Source of the DNA: Manihot esculenta
Taxonomy: Eukaryota; Streptophyta; Magnoliopsida; Malpighiales; Euphorbiaceae
Assembly (NCBI RefSeq): GCF_001659605.2
Contig: NC_035161.2
Coordinates: forward strand, 29,931,691 to 29,995,690
DNA length: 64,000 nt
Reading direction: 5' to 3'
In this document: one piece after another, positions 46,501 through 58,720 of the stretch
Position numbering within the stretch: position 1 is the stretch's first letter
How the letters are laid out: the number at the start of each line of letters is the position of its first letter
Made by a program: the position numbers and the translations under genes
The notes under the pieces: generated by a model
The model's input: the letters and a program-made list of their open reading frames with translations, nothing else
What the model was told of the DNA's origin: nothing
Database searches by the model: none

Positions 46501-49500
46501 CTAAAACCCGCTAAGCTCATCAATTATATTAAATTCCTCAAAAGGTTTCAGGTCTATCTCTAGGCTATGTATAATAACCAGATTTCATCTTTCGAATTCT
46601 TCACTTGACATATAATACTACAAAGGTGGGTACCAATTCACAAGGCAAACCTTAAACTTAAATCAAAGCAAAATCCTTATTCATTGAAGAAAATCAAATA
46701 TAGCCGAAGTTGTATTGAAGTGCTACATCCCTATCCCTAGAATGAGGGAAATTACTTGCTCATGTTTCCGGAGATGATAGAAAACATCAAATGAGTAAGA
46801 CCAAACATTTGAAATTTAACAACTAGAAAAACCCAGAAAAATGCAGCTTGAACTTTGGTTTTGAGCCTGATTTTCTGCAGATATGTTTGTTTTCTCCGTT
46901 GAGCTCATGATTTGCCCTCTTCATTTGCCCTCTTGATTTCGTGGTCCTAGGTTGTTCTTGCCAAAAGAATGATCTTCTTTTCTCAAGTAGATGGGTGTTA
47001 TTAGGAGTGTTTGGGACTCCTCTCTGCCTTAGGAAACTTCTCTCTTATAGAAATAAAAAGGAAGGCATATTAAGCGGGAAGCTATGTCAATGCAGCCAGG
47101 CCATGTTTCATGGGTCATTCACATGGTTAGGTTGTTCTGTTCACTGTATGATTCTTGCTTCTCATATACGTGGGCACTCATACAGCCACAGAAATTTGCT
47201 GTGTGATGTACTGGATCAACTTAGCACTTCTTGCATGGTCATGACAGTCATGTATTTTTGCCTCTAGAAGCTGCGTGAGACAGTGCCTTCCCTTCAGTCC
47301 CTTCATGACTTTCACACGGCTTGGCTGTATGATTCCTTCTAACAAGGCTGACTTGTTTAACTCTCTGGCAAAGTCTTCATCTTCCCATGGCTAACCCGTG
47401 TATCTCCCTAGCCTTCTTATGGCTTGCCTGCATAAACTTTTGCCAAGCAGATTCTCTTCTTCTTCAAAAAAAGAATCAGCCTAACTTTTTCTTATCTCTT
47501 GTTCAAATACTTACTCCTAAGCTTCAATTGCTCCCATAAACACATGAAAAATAAAGAGAAGATAATAGACAAAGATTAGCAAATTAACTAATCGTTAGCA
47601 TAAAACAAGTGAGATCCTCATTAAATATCAGTAAAATCTATGCAAATAGACCCTATATCTTTCTCACACTCCAAGTGCAATAGTCAATGCAGAATCTCCA
47701 AGGCTCCAATGCCATTTTCTTCCTTACTAACAACATGGGATAGTATAACTTAAATGACACTAGCCCTATCACATCCAATTTCTCTAATCTATTTTGAGTT
47801 TGAGCATTTCTTCCTGTGCCACATTAATCTTTCAATCTTGTTCTCTTTCTTTACTCATTTCCACTAGTCCTTCTATTGCTGCCAAGTTCCTCTCTGTTGC
47901 CTCTACTCTAGACTCCATTCTCGCAGGTGGGCGTTCACTGTGTTTGTTTGGATCCGGCTGGTTGGATCAAATTGATAGTGTGAAGAACTTGAAGATTGAG
48001 TGAGAATGATTGTATTGAATGAGCACTTCAAGTAGAGATCAAAAAAATTTACAATCATTGACAAATTATTCTTCTGTTTCTAATAATCAATTCACTTAAC
48101 TCAGCAATTAAATCAACAAAGAAATAACTGATGAATCCAAGGGAAATTCCTAACAAATGAAATTCTCTAGCCCAAGAAATACTGCAGAATCAGAAAGATA
48201 TATTTTTCCTTTCTTCTTGCCTCTTTTTTTATAATTTTCCAACATGTAGATTCACATGCAACATGCATCCTGTTATTTGTGATTCCCTCCAGCAAACATC
48301 TGCTTTCTAGAGTTTCGTGCCAGCTCCTTGTTCTCAGACCTTCTAAACCTTCTTTCGTAAATCCTTAAGGTACCTGGTTTCTTATTCTTCAAGCTCATAT
48401 TTCTATTATGCCCATAGTAGAATTATCAAGCTAAACTGAATTAATGCCTGATTTGTGGGTTTTGTAGATAATGGTATTATTGAAGGAGCTTGTATGACCT
48501 TTGTCAATCTCATTTGTGAAACTATTGCCTGATTTTTGGTTTTGTAGATTATGATATTTTTAAGTAGCTTGTATGATTTCTCCTTAAGATCATTTGTCAT
48601 TTCTGGCCGTTCTTTGTATTTCTGTGAACTTAGTTGTGCCTTTCTAACTCTAATGTCCACAACTTTTCTTCTTTACAATTTTGGACATTCTTGACACAAC
48701 GCTTTTTGGGTGCTTATATGATGTGCATGGCTTATCTCCTTTGGTTGCTCCTATTAGTTTTTATTTTCTTCCATATTCTTCTACCCAAACACTAATTAAG
48801 ATATAAATTTCGCATATCTTGTTATTATTTTAAAAGAAAAACACATACATTTAGCATACTTTATAATGGGAAATTACAAAATCCTATCCTATGGTTACAT
48901 GCATTTTCAGATCAGAGTCTGAGATTAAGTTTGTGACAAAGTGATACCTTGCGGTTGCATATTGTTAGTAAATAAAGACTTTTTGTTTAACATCGTAAAT
49001 ATTATTGATGTGCTAAAAAAAATTATAAAGAAGTGTTGTGCTTTCATGAATTTTGTGTTTTCTATTAGGACTAAAAATTTTAATGGTGTGACATTAAATA
49101 AATAATTTAAAATATTTTTTAATTATCAAAGTAGATTCTACTTATATTAAAAATTAAAAAATATAATACAAAGGGTTGGAACCAGTGATCTACCCTTGCT
49201 AATTTATTCCCTTCCTTATTTATTCTTCCTTTCTTCCAGCCCTCCAAGGGACAAATTCACAACCACCAGCAAGACAAGTTTAGAAGCTTCAGCGGTGGTT
49301 CAATAAAAAAACAAGAGTAGCGAGAGAGTGTGTTGAATCGAGAACTAAGCCCTAGAACTCGCTAGCATATAGCGTTTCACTGTGAATGAACCTACGAGCA
49401 TCAACAACTTTTATCCATAGGAGTAGATTTGGGAGTAACCTGAATTGGACCCTTTTTTACTTTTATTTTTTTTCTCAAATGGGACACATATTCGGAATTA

Positions 49501-52500
49501 AATATTATTTTAAATTAAATATTCAATATTTTATCATCAAATTTAATGGGATTAATAGAAAAGTTTTACTTTGTTAATGATAAAAAGTAGAGGATCCTTT
49601 CCATCACAAAATCAATCTCAGTCCCTCAATTAAAATAAGTGAAACCATAAGATACATTTTTGCTATATTTTTGTTTTAATTAAGTATTCAATTACATATT
49701 ATCAAAATTTAATGGTGTTAATGGAAAATTCTCACTTTAGTAAGGGGAAAAAAATATGGTCCTTTTTGTTACAAGGTAAATCTCAAATCCTGATTTAAGA
49801 AATGAATAAAATCATAAGGCACTTTTTTATAACTACCCCAATTTATAAAGACACGCATATTATGTACAATTCAAATCTTCATAAACTAAAGAACTTTCAC
49901 ATTCATACAAGCATCACATGCATCCATCTCATATATCACATATCATAATCTTTGTAGGCTCTCCTAAATCTAAGATTCCTTCAAAGGACAGATTTCCATA
50001 TAACTTGTGTTGTAGGCTGTAAGCATTTTATCATGGCTTCAGAATTGCTCATCCAACTTTCTTTTTCTTGGATACTTCCATAAATGAGTGGTCTTAATAT
50101 GGGGACTAAGTATGCTTTGTATAGGCGTCTTTGTTTAGTACATCTCTGCTCATTGCTTAATGTTTAGGGATTTCCCTTGTTTGCGTGTCCTCATTCTTTC
50201 TCTATTCTCTAGGTCATAATACAGTATGAGCAGGATTCTTGCACCTCTATGATGTCATGATCGTATTAGGGCCTATGGAAGGATATTATGAAACTGGTTA
50301 ATGTCATAAATTAAGGGAAGGACACATTTATGTAGTTTGAATCTATCTTAATCTATCAGTAATTCAGTAGTGAATTATCTTCCTCTATCTTTGACTAGGT
50401 GGAGTCTCTTCTTCTATTACTGTGTTTGGAGATATCTTTATCAATAAAAAAGTGATATTACTTCTTATTCCATTTTTTGTAGCCTTTTATCACTATGTTT
50501 GCTAAAGGGAAAATATCATATTTCTGTACTATCTCTCTGCTTGTTTGTATCTCGTATATTTTTTGATGAATTCTTAGTAGAAGACTTTAAGTGTTGCTAT
50601 GCTTGGTTCAAAATGATATACTTTTCAGGGTTTGGGAAGTTCAATTCCTGGTGTATTCGGTTCATTTGCTAACTTCTTACCAAGTTAGGTCTTTTTTTTT
50701 TCCTAACATTTGGTTCACATACCTTTTCCTGGGAAGTAATGCCCGAAAAGGCAATAACACCCTCACCATCAAACAAATATGAATTTTTGTTTATATAAAA
50801 TACATTTTCAAGATCAGTTGCAGCTCTCTTCCTCATCTTATTCCCAATGATCCCCCTCTTTGTCTTTCTTCTCTTTCATTTCCTGTTTTTTTCTTTTTCT
50901 TTTTCTCTTTTCTTTGACCTAATGGGTGGGGGGCTGCAGGAGGTGGGGGGAGATGAGCAGTGTTGGTGGTTGGTAGTGAATTTTGAGAGGGAGGGGAAGG
51001 AGGGATTGAAGAAACAGTGGGTGAGGGGGTGGGTTTCTTATTTTTTTAGAGATCTAAAGTTTGTTGGTGCAACTCCTTGGAAGTACTACCTAAACCCGCA
51101 TACCCCAAACTAAATAAGTCAATAAATCTATAAATGGATCTTTCAATATTTAATTTAATGGTTTGCTTTGGTGGAGCCTAAATGATATAGTCATGAGTGT
51201 TAATACTGGTGGATAACTGAATATTTTGCATTAGATCTATTGAGCAATATTGTTTTGGTATTTCATATAGTTGGGGTGGGAGAGGTGAGGCGAAAAAGTT
51301 GTATCTATGTTGTCTTTCTGTCTATGTTGATTATTCCACTGACTGGGTGATTAAATGGCAGATCAATTCAATATTTCATGCATATATATCCATATATGTA
51401 CTTATTTAATGTCACGATTCTAGTTGTTTATGTTGTCATGTTGCATTTAATAGATAAATAAATGTAGGGAATGTGGTTACCCTTTCTCTGTAAGGAAACT
51501 GGAGAAAATAACTGTTGGTGTGACAAGAAAAGAAAATTCCAACTAATGCTTTTTTTTTTCCCTGCTACAGATGGAGAAATTTGAAAGGGAAATCAGGGAA
51601 TCTAAATTTTCAGAGCTGATGAACAAACACTTTGCCGCAAGTTCCATTCCCAAAGGCATCCACTGTCTTTCTCTACGTTTGACTGATGAATATTCCTCCA
51701 ATGCTCATGCACGGAAACAATTGCCTTCTCCAGAGTTGCTTCCTTTGCTTTCTGATAATTCTTACCATCATTTTGTTCTGTCCACTGATAACATTTTAGC
51801 TGCTTCAGTTGTTGTATCTTCTACTGTCCAGTCATCTCTAAAACCTGAAAAGATAGTCTTTCATGTCATTACTGACAAGAAAACTTACGCGGGTATGCAC
51901 TCATGGTTTGCACTAAATTCAGTTGCCCCTGCTATTGTTGAAGTGAAAGGTGTTCACCAGTTTGACTGGTTAACAAGGGAGAATGTTCCTGTGCTCGAAG
52001 CTGTTGAGAACCATACTGGTATCAGGAATTACTACCATGGGAATCACATTGCAGGGACCAATCTCAGTACTACAACTCCACGAATGTTTGCTTCAAAATT
52101 GCAGGCTAGAAGTCCGAAGTACATATCCTTGCTCAACCATCTCCGCATTTATTTACCTGAGGTAATCAGATGTAATATGAAGCATCTCATTTAACCTGCA
52201 TGGAAATGTAGTATGATGGCTATCATAATGAACTAGGGACAGAAAGGGAAAAACTACAAAGGAAAAACTGAACAGTGGAAAAAAGCTTATGATGCTTGAT
52301 ATTAGACTCTGCCTTTGAGCAGTTACTGTGTCTGCATGGATTTATGGTTTGTCATTTCTTATGGCCCACATCTTGTCATTGAAGATGTGTTTCAGAGATT
52401 TCTAGTTTCTTACCAGCCAAATAAGTCAGAAAATAAGTTTGGTACACTTCAAGATCTTGAAATGCTATAAGAACATACATTCAATTTGTGTAGATAGGAA

Positions 52501-53924
52501 TAATGTGAATATACTGAAAATTTCCTAAATTCTTTCAAATCAATTTTACACTAAGCCTGATTTTTGTCAGCTAAACAAGGTGGTATATGGATAAGATGTG
52601 AATCATAGGGTGATTTAACAAGCAAATACACTAATTTTGATGATTTTGCCGACTAGAATAGTTGGTTTTCTGTTTTTACTTACAAGGACATTGGTTTTGG
52701 TTCCTAAAGATGTGTGCAGTATAATCTGTTACACCTGTGAGGGTGTCCATGGGTGCATTTTGGATATTCAGTCATTCATTCTTTCTTCCTTTCAACTTTG
52801 CTCCAAATTTGTGGTTCTGATTATGCACATATTCAACAGCTCTTTCCAAACCTTGACAAGGTGGTCTTCTTGGATGATGATGTTGTCATTCAGCGTGATT
52901 TGTCTCCACTTTGGGAAATTGACCTTGGGGGAAAGGTTAATGGAGCCGTTGAAACTTGTAAAGGAGAAGATGATTGGGTAATGTCTAAGCATTTCAAAAA
53001 TTACTTCAATTTTTCTCATCCCCTGGTTGCCAAGAATTTGGACCCTAATGAATGTGCATGGGCGTACGGGATGAATATATTCGATCTCCGTGCTTGGAGG
53101 AAAACAAATATTAGAGAAACCTATCATTCTTGGCTGAAAGATGTAAGGACTTCACTACTCTTGTCCTGCTCATTGTATAATTCTTTTTGCCTTCTTTATT
53201 CACCTTTTCATGGGATTGTAATGAGGATTAAGACAACAGAGCTAAGTTGAATTTGGCAAATGCTTTATCATTGGCCTGATCTCCTTTGGCACTTCCTGCA
53301 TGAAAATGGACATATCAAATTTGCCGATATTCTTCTATCACCGTAATTCTTTTCTCGATCTACTTGACAAAGGGCCATCCCATGCATATGCATATGCTGG
53401 AAGTTTTATTGTTGGCTCTGTTTCTGTTACATAGTAATTAATGTAAAACACTTCGTGTTGTTTTCCTTTGAAGAAGTTCCAAACTCTTGCACTTTCCCAA
53501 GTCTTGCATTCTTTCGTGGTCCAGTATTTAACATGACAAATCCTCAAATTTTTAGTATTTGTTTTGTTTTGGGTTATATTCATCATCGACTATTTATTGT
53601 TGATAAATAAATTGTATAATATTGGGTTTTTCTTTGCAGAACTTGAAGTCAGACCTGACAATGTGGAAACTTGGTACCCTACCACCAGCGTTAATTGCAT
53701 TTAAAGGTCATGTTCACCCAATAGATCCATCTTGGCATATGCTCGGCTTGGGCTATCAGAACAAGACCAACATTGAGAGTGTGAAAAAGGCTGCTGTTAT
53801 TCACTATAATGGCCAGTCAAAACCATGGCTGCAGATTGGTTTTGAGCATCTCCGGCCATTTTGGACTAAGTATGTTAATTACACCAATGATTTTGTGAGA
53901 AACTGCCACATCTTGAAGTCATAG
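43530..53924 (+). CDS. GAUT12: galacturonosyltransferase-family protein GAUT12 (IRX8)
   Basis: Six exons (43530-43746, 44972-45027, 45161-45319, 51571-52161, 52840-53142, 53640-53924) join in frame through GT-AG introns. They give 536 aa, against about 535 for Arabidopsis GAUT12. It is a Golgi type II membrane protein required for secondary-wall glucuronoxylan, probably for the xylan reducing-end sequence. The sequence shows a short cytosolic N-terminus (MQLHISPSMRSITISSSSS), one membrane helix (~40-62), and a stem. The GT8 catalytic domain has the DxD-type motif VVFLDDDVVIQ (~350-359) and the C-terminal HYNGQSKPWL. An in-frame ATG exists four codons upstream (43518), but the family starts at MQLHISPS. 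Intron 3 is 6.25 kb. A 74-codon ORF (43272) lies in the leader. Confidence 0.96.
46240..48070 (-). mobile_element. possible decayed LTR-retrotransposon fragment in GAUT12 intron 3
   Basis: On the minus strand near 47920 a short frame starts MESRVEATERNLAAIEGLVE and runs to a stop. It resembles the coiled N-terminus of a Ty3/gypsy gag and is preceded by a leader-like segment. The surrounding 1.8 kb differs in composition from the rest of the intron. No LTR pair or target duplication could be fixed, so this is tentative. Confidence 0.3.
48870..49840. repeat. degenerate inverted repeat pair in GAUT12 intron 3
   Basis: Sequence around 48870-49050 resembles the reverse complement of about 49560-49700. 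Shared motifs include (T/C)ACAAA...AATCTCAG and its complement CTGAGATTAAGTTTGTG. A second direct relative lies at about 49690-49840. The layout suggests a fold-back or MITE-like element, heavily diverged. Confidence 0.35.
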
Positions 53925-55500
53925 CTGATCAACCATAGGTTCATAGCTGCTAGAAACTAGAGGTGGAACAGGACAAGTGATTTTTCAGTTATTTCATGGC
54001 TTGTGATTTTTGATGAGATTTATTTGAGAAGGCAAGCAGAACTTTGTCACGAAGGCCAGAGTTTAAGGTCCGAATTCACTGGCATCCCTCGCTATTTCAT
54101 GAAAAGGCCTGCATCACTAGCACAGGCATGACATTCATTCTTTCGATTTGTAACATAGCAATCCATCAGTTAATCTTTTGGTTGGAAAAAAAGGATACTA
54201 TTATTGGTCTTCCTGCAGGATGTCTAGCCTGATTTCTTGCACATATAATTCGAATAAAGTGATATATACAGAGTGCATATGTGAATACATGCAAGGAAGA
54301 GGAAGGCTAGGATGGATCTTTTGTGAGGGCTGCCATTTTAGCCCAAAAATATTCTCCCTTCATTTTTTTGTTCTCCTGTCGTTTCATTTTTGTTAGCATG
54401 TCCCATTTTTTCCCTGTTACTCTGATATGATGATGGTGAAGTTTTAGGAGTAGGTAATGGAGATTGCTTTGTTACAGGTCCCATTGAATTGGGGAGGAAC
54501 TGTTTGTAGGAGTATTTGTTATGTACGATTCACGAGATATACATTTAAAATGTGCAGAAAATTCTTTTTCCATACCTCTTATCATGTCTCCAACAATGCT
54601 GTCAAATCTCCAAGTTCCTTTTCTTTATCATCTTCCATTACAGAAAAGCTCATCTTCCCTGTTTCATTTCGTCCTCTTTATATATAGTTTCGTTTGCAGA
54701 ACAGGGAAATATTAATATATGCTTTGGCGGGCCATGTGTTGCACACAGATTGGATTTTGAATAATTTTCATACCTTGACATGGTGAGAGACTTTAATCAC
54801 AATGTCTTTAGAAACAAGAAAAATTATTCTTATTCTTGGAATTTCCTGAGTTGATGATGACAAGAAATCCATTAACTATAATTGTCTTTCTTTAAGCTTC
54901 CAACAGCATTCTGAGTTTCTCATCTTTCCAGGTGGAGGATTTCATGTGCTTTGACACATTCCTAATTATCTCAGATGTCCCACTTTTGATTGGACCTTGT
55001 TTTTGTATTTTGCTTTTCTTACTGTTAAATCAATAAATTAATTAAATGATTAGGGTTGGATTCCTGTCATTTAGTTGTAACGAATAAGATATTACTTGAT
55101 TCTAACAAAGTTAGAACTGAAGAATCTCAAAAGGGTTTTTTCACAATACAACAACCACATGATAATCACCTCCAACCCACCATCCCCAAAAATTATATAT
55201 TTATGAAAAGAAATTTTGGAGTGACTTGTTAGGGTTTGAATACTTAATTTACCGCATCATAAAACAAACGCATGATGATTGAACTATAAATCTAATGATT
55301 AATAAACAGGGAGAGTATACGATTTTTAGATATTAATCATGTATCATATACTCATTCAGCACGTCTTTTCTTTAGCCTGTTTTTAATAAATAAATTATTA
55401 AACATAATACTTTAATATCATATCTCCTCAAACCCATTAATCTAATACTTGTTCACTTCATTGTGACTTTGGTTTGGCTTGTATAAAAAGGGAGAACAGT
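53925..55500. other. GAUT12 3' UTR and spacer
   Basis: Mixed-composition sequence, probably 3' UTR for the first several hundred bases, then AT-rich spacer from about 55020. No additional gene was supported. Confidence 0.5.
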
Positions 55501-55839
55501 GGATCTTGATCATTATCAATGGCTACCCACCATGTTGCATAAACAAAATTTTGAAGCACCCAATTGTAAGGTCTAACTTTAACATTTAGTGACTTGGTGG
55601 AAAGTTGGCCAAAACGAAAAGGTCAGTCCTCAGTCCTTGCATTAATAAGAGAGAAATCTGTCTATTTCCATGGGCGTAGGAGATTGCTAGGAGAAGCCAG
55701 AATGGAAGTATTGACCATAGATTTAGAAGACTTAGAAAACTCTCGAATAGCCTCCTCTCTGGGGATTTGTTTGATCTCTTTATCTCCACTTATCATTCGC
55801 TTTTGATGTGCACTTCACTTTTCTCTGTTTCTTCTTCTC

Positions 55840-56606
55840 AATTGTGGGGTATTTTAGCCAAAAAGAAATTGACCCAGATCAGCTTTACAGCCAAGTAAGC
55901 TGACCCATTAAGGAGTTCCAATTATTATTTGTTTTGGTTTTGATTAGTGTGGGTATGACCAAGTCGATTTGAGTTGACTTTGGTGTTCCTGAGGGCATCC
56001 AACTTGGTGATTTGGTGAGGTTCTTATTGGTGTTTGTTGCAAGTGGCTGTTACAGATTTTGCAGATTTTTCATGCAGGTTCTTTAATATTTCCACAATTC
56101 TTTGAATTGATGTGGAGGCGGCCCAGGTCAGGACCATAGGAGGTCTTTGCGATTTTGGTGAATCGTTGGAGCTCAGAGTTTGTACACTGGTGGTGGGTAT
56201 TTGTGTCACTTGTATGTGTTTTTCTATCTACTTTTTCCCCTTTTTTTTCAAACATGATTTGTTGCAAGAATATAGTTCTATTTCTGGATAGGCTCAGCTG
56301 ATCAAGCTTGGTTCCCAATTTTCACTTTGGGAAATTCCGAAGGTAAAGCTAAATCTTTACCGGTGTTTTCTTTTTTTTTTTTTTTTTTAACTCTAGTTTC
56401 CAGTTCTATGCTTCTGCGGCTTATATGTACCAAATTTATGGGCTGAAGCTAATTCTGTTTCTATGTTATTTGGCAGGTTAACTGATTGAGAATTTGGTGA
56501 AACCTTGGTGTTGAGAGGACCAAAACCAACTGTTTAGGTGGCATTCAACTGGGATAGAAAATTCCGCTTGGGTTTTTGTAGGTTGGGAGTTGGTGATTCT
56601 CTAAAG
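55840..56606 (+). other. probable promoter and 5' UTR of the MUB gene, with leader intron
   Basis: Mixed-composition leader-like sequence. A plausible leader intron runs from the donor AGGTAAAG at 56341 to an acceptor TTGGCAG near 56476, just before the exon carrying the start at 56607. Transcript ends are not determinable. Confidence 0.45.
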
Positions 56607-58720
56607 ATGGCTGGGGTGCAAGATCAACTAGAGATCAAGTTTCGACTGACTGATGGATCTGATATTGGTCCCAAAACCTTTGCTGCTGCTACAAGTGTTG
56701 CAACCTTGAAGGAGAGTATTCTTACTCAATGGCCTAAAGGTGAGTTAAGTTTTTATTTCTTTTGAATAATTTCAATACTTATTTTTCGGGTGATAACATG
56801 TATTCTAGAGGACAACAAATGGTGAAAGTTCAGAAGTGAGAACCTTTGCATATATCATAATTCTCACGTGTGCCGGGAATGATATGTGCTGTCGCCAACC
56901 AACCTTTCAAATAAAGCTTTGGTTAATGTTATAAGATCATCAAATTAGTATTAGCCTTATTGAATTAGCATACTAGATGAGATTCTTGATTTCTGGTTTG
57001 TCGTCTGAGGACATTTACCTGGACTCGGATTCCTCAAAAGGCATTCATGGTCTTGTTATTGCAGCAAATGATGGAGAGTGGAAGTATTTGGGGCCCTAGA
57101 CTAGATCACCTTTTGCTTTGCCTCCTTTCCATGTTTTTTTTTTTTTTCACTCAATTGTGGATAGAAATAGAAATGCTTACTATGAAATCTGTGAAAGTAG
57201 ATTGTAGGCTTGGTTGAAATTTTTGATAGCCATAAAAAGCAGGCAGCAAAAGGATGTTATGGTGGTTATATGATGATTATTGTTTGAATTTGCATTTCAG
57301 TTGCCTTACCTGTTAATTACTGGATGCAATCTGATTTCATGGAAATATTTGTTTTTTCGGTTGCAATTGTGGGAATATTTGAACTGTATGCAATTGAATT
57401 CTTATGCATACTGAAGAGACCTGTAATAAATTTCAGTACTGCTATTTGATGAGAACTGTTATGGATACCAGTACTGCAATAACCAGTCGAGCGAATGAAC
57501 GAAAAAATAATAATTTATTTTACTTGTTTTGTCATCTCATCTCTTTCTGTTGGAGTTTCTAATTTCTTGTGTTTAGTACATCTTTGGTGAAATAATTGAG
57601 AGATTCACATGGCGTAGAATAGAATAAAACCGTGGACAGAGCAGAAGTTAGTATAGTTTGTGAATCATATTGGTTTTTAGGTCCATTTATAGCCCAAGTA
57701 TGATGACCTTTTAATTTTCAGCTAATTGAGAACCAGGAAACATGAACTGGAAATATGATTAAACAATTTCAGATTGCGCAGTTTGTTAGTGCTAGATCAG
57801 CAATATCTAGTCTCTGTTTTTATCAATTTTCTTCCTCTAAACTTTGATGCTTTGTCGAATATTGAGTACTTTCTGCCTTGTATCATTAAAGAAATATAAA
57901 CCTGGTAAAATATGCTTGAACAGAGAAGGAGAATGGTCCAAGGACTGTGAAAGATGTCAAGTTAATCAGTGCAGGAAAAATACTGGAGAACAACAGAACT
58001 CTAGGGGAATGCCAAAGCCCCCTGTGTGATATCCCTGGTGGCGTTACAACAATGCATGTAATTGTTCAACCATCTTCCTTGGATAAAGGTACTGATAATC
58101 TCTGTAACCTTCCAAAAACTATAGCCAAAAGAGTTTCATGTTATATATCTTTTTTCCCTGGCTGTTTCCTGGAGCCTCAGCCTCTTGAATTTATTTTTTC
58201 CCCTTTTTTTTGAATAGCTCCCAATAGCCTGTTTTTTTAACCAAAAAAAAAAAACGAGGAGAGAAAAAGCCATCTTAATGGTGTTAAGAATGCAATCTAA
58301 CCAATTATTTTCTTCCGTTTTCTGGTTTATGTCAAATGATGACTTCATTTCTTGGTCCCATTTAGGCATTTACGAGAATGTTAAGGGCTAGAAGACAGTG
58401 AGTAGACATTATTATATTAGTGTGTCCGCCAAAAATCTTCTTTAATACAATAATTTATGTTAACATGCCATTATCGGTCACCTTATAAGGACAGCACTAA
58501 ATATTGCCAATTGCATATCCTATAATTGCATTGGCTTTTTCTCATTGTCCTGAGTTTTTTGAATGGATCCTTCCACTAGTTCCTTTTTAAAATGCATTTA
58601 GTTGAATTGGTATAATAATTATTAAAGTTTCTTATTGTAATTGTATCTCTTTCTGTTGGAACAGAAAAGAAATCAACCAGCCAATCAAAGCAGAACAAAT
58701 GCGTTTGTGTTATACTATAA
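56607..58720 (+). CDS. MUB: membrane-anchored ubiquitin-fold protein (MUB)
   Basis: Three exons (56607-56739, 57924-58088, 58665-58720) join through GT-AG introns, each in phase 1, and give 117 aa, the usual MUB length. A ubiquitin-like fold (QLEIKFRLTDGSDIGPKTF, VKDVKLISAGKILENNRTLG) is followed by a Lys/Ser/Gln tail. The C-terminus is CVCVIL, whose last four residues CVIL form a CaaX box. Terminal Leu favours geranylgeranylation, with the neighbouring Cys available for palmitoylation. MUBs sit at the plasma membrane and recruit a subset of E2 ubiquitin-conjugating enzymes. The ATG chosen gives MAGVQDQLEIKF, matching the family start; an upstream in-frame ATG (56538) would add 23 atypical residues. 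It is closest in memory to Arabidopsis MUB2, whose gene neighbours CLPB3. Confidence 0.95.

Noticed and set aside
50925..51040. G-rich stretch in GAUT12 intron 3 considered as a G-quadruplex
   Set aside because: G-runs are present but loops are too long for four well-spaced runs, so a clear motif is not met.
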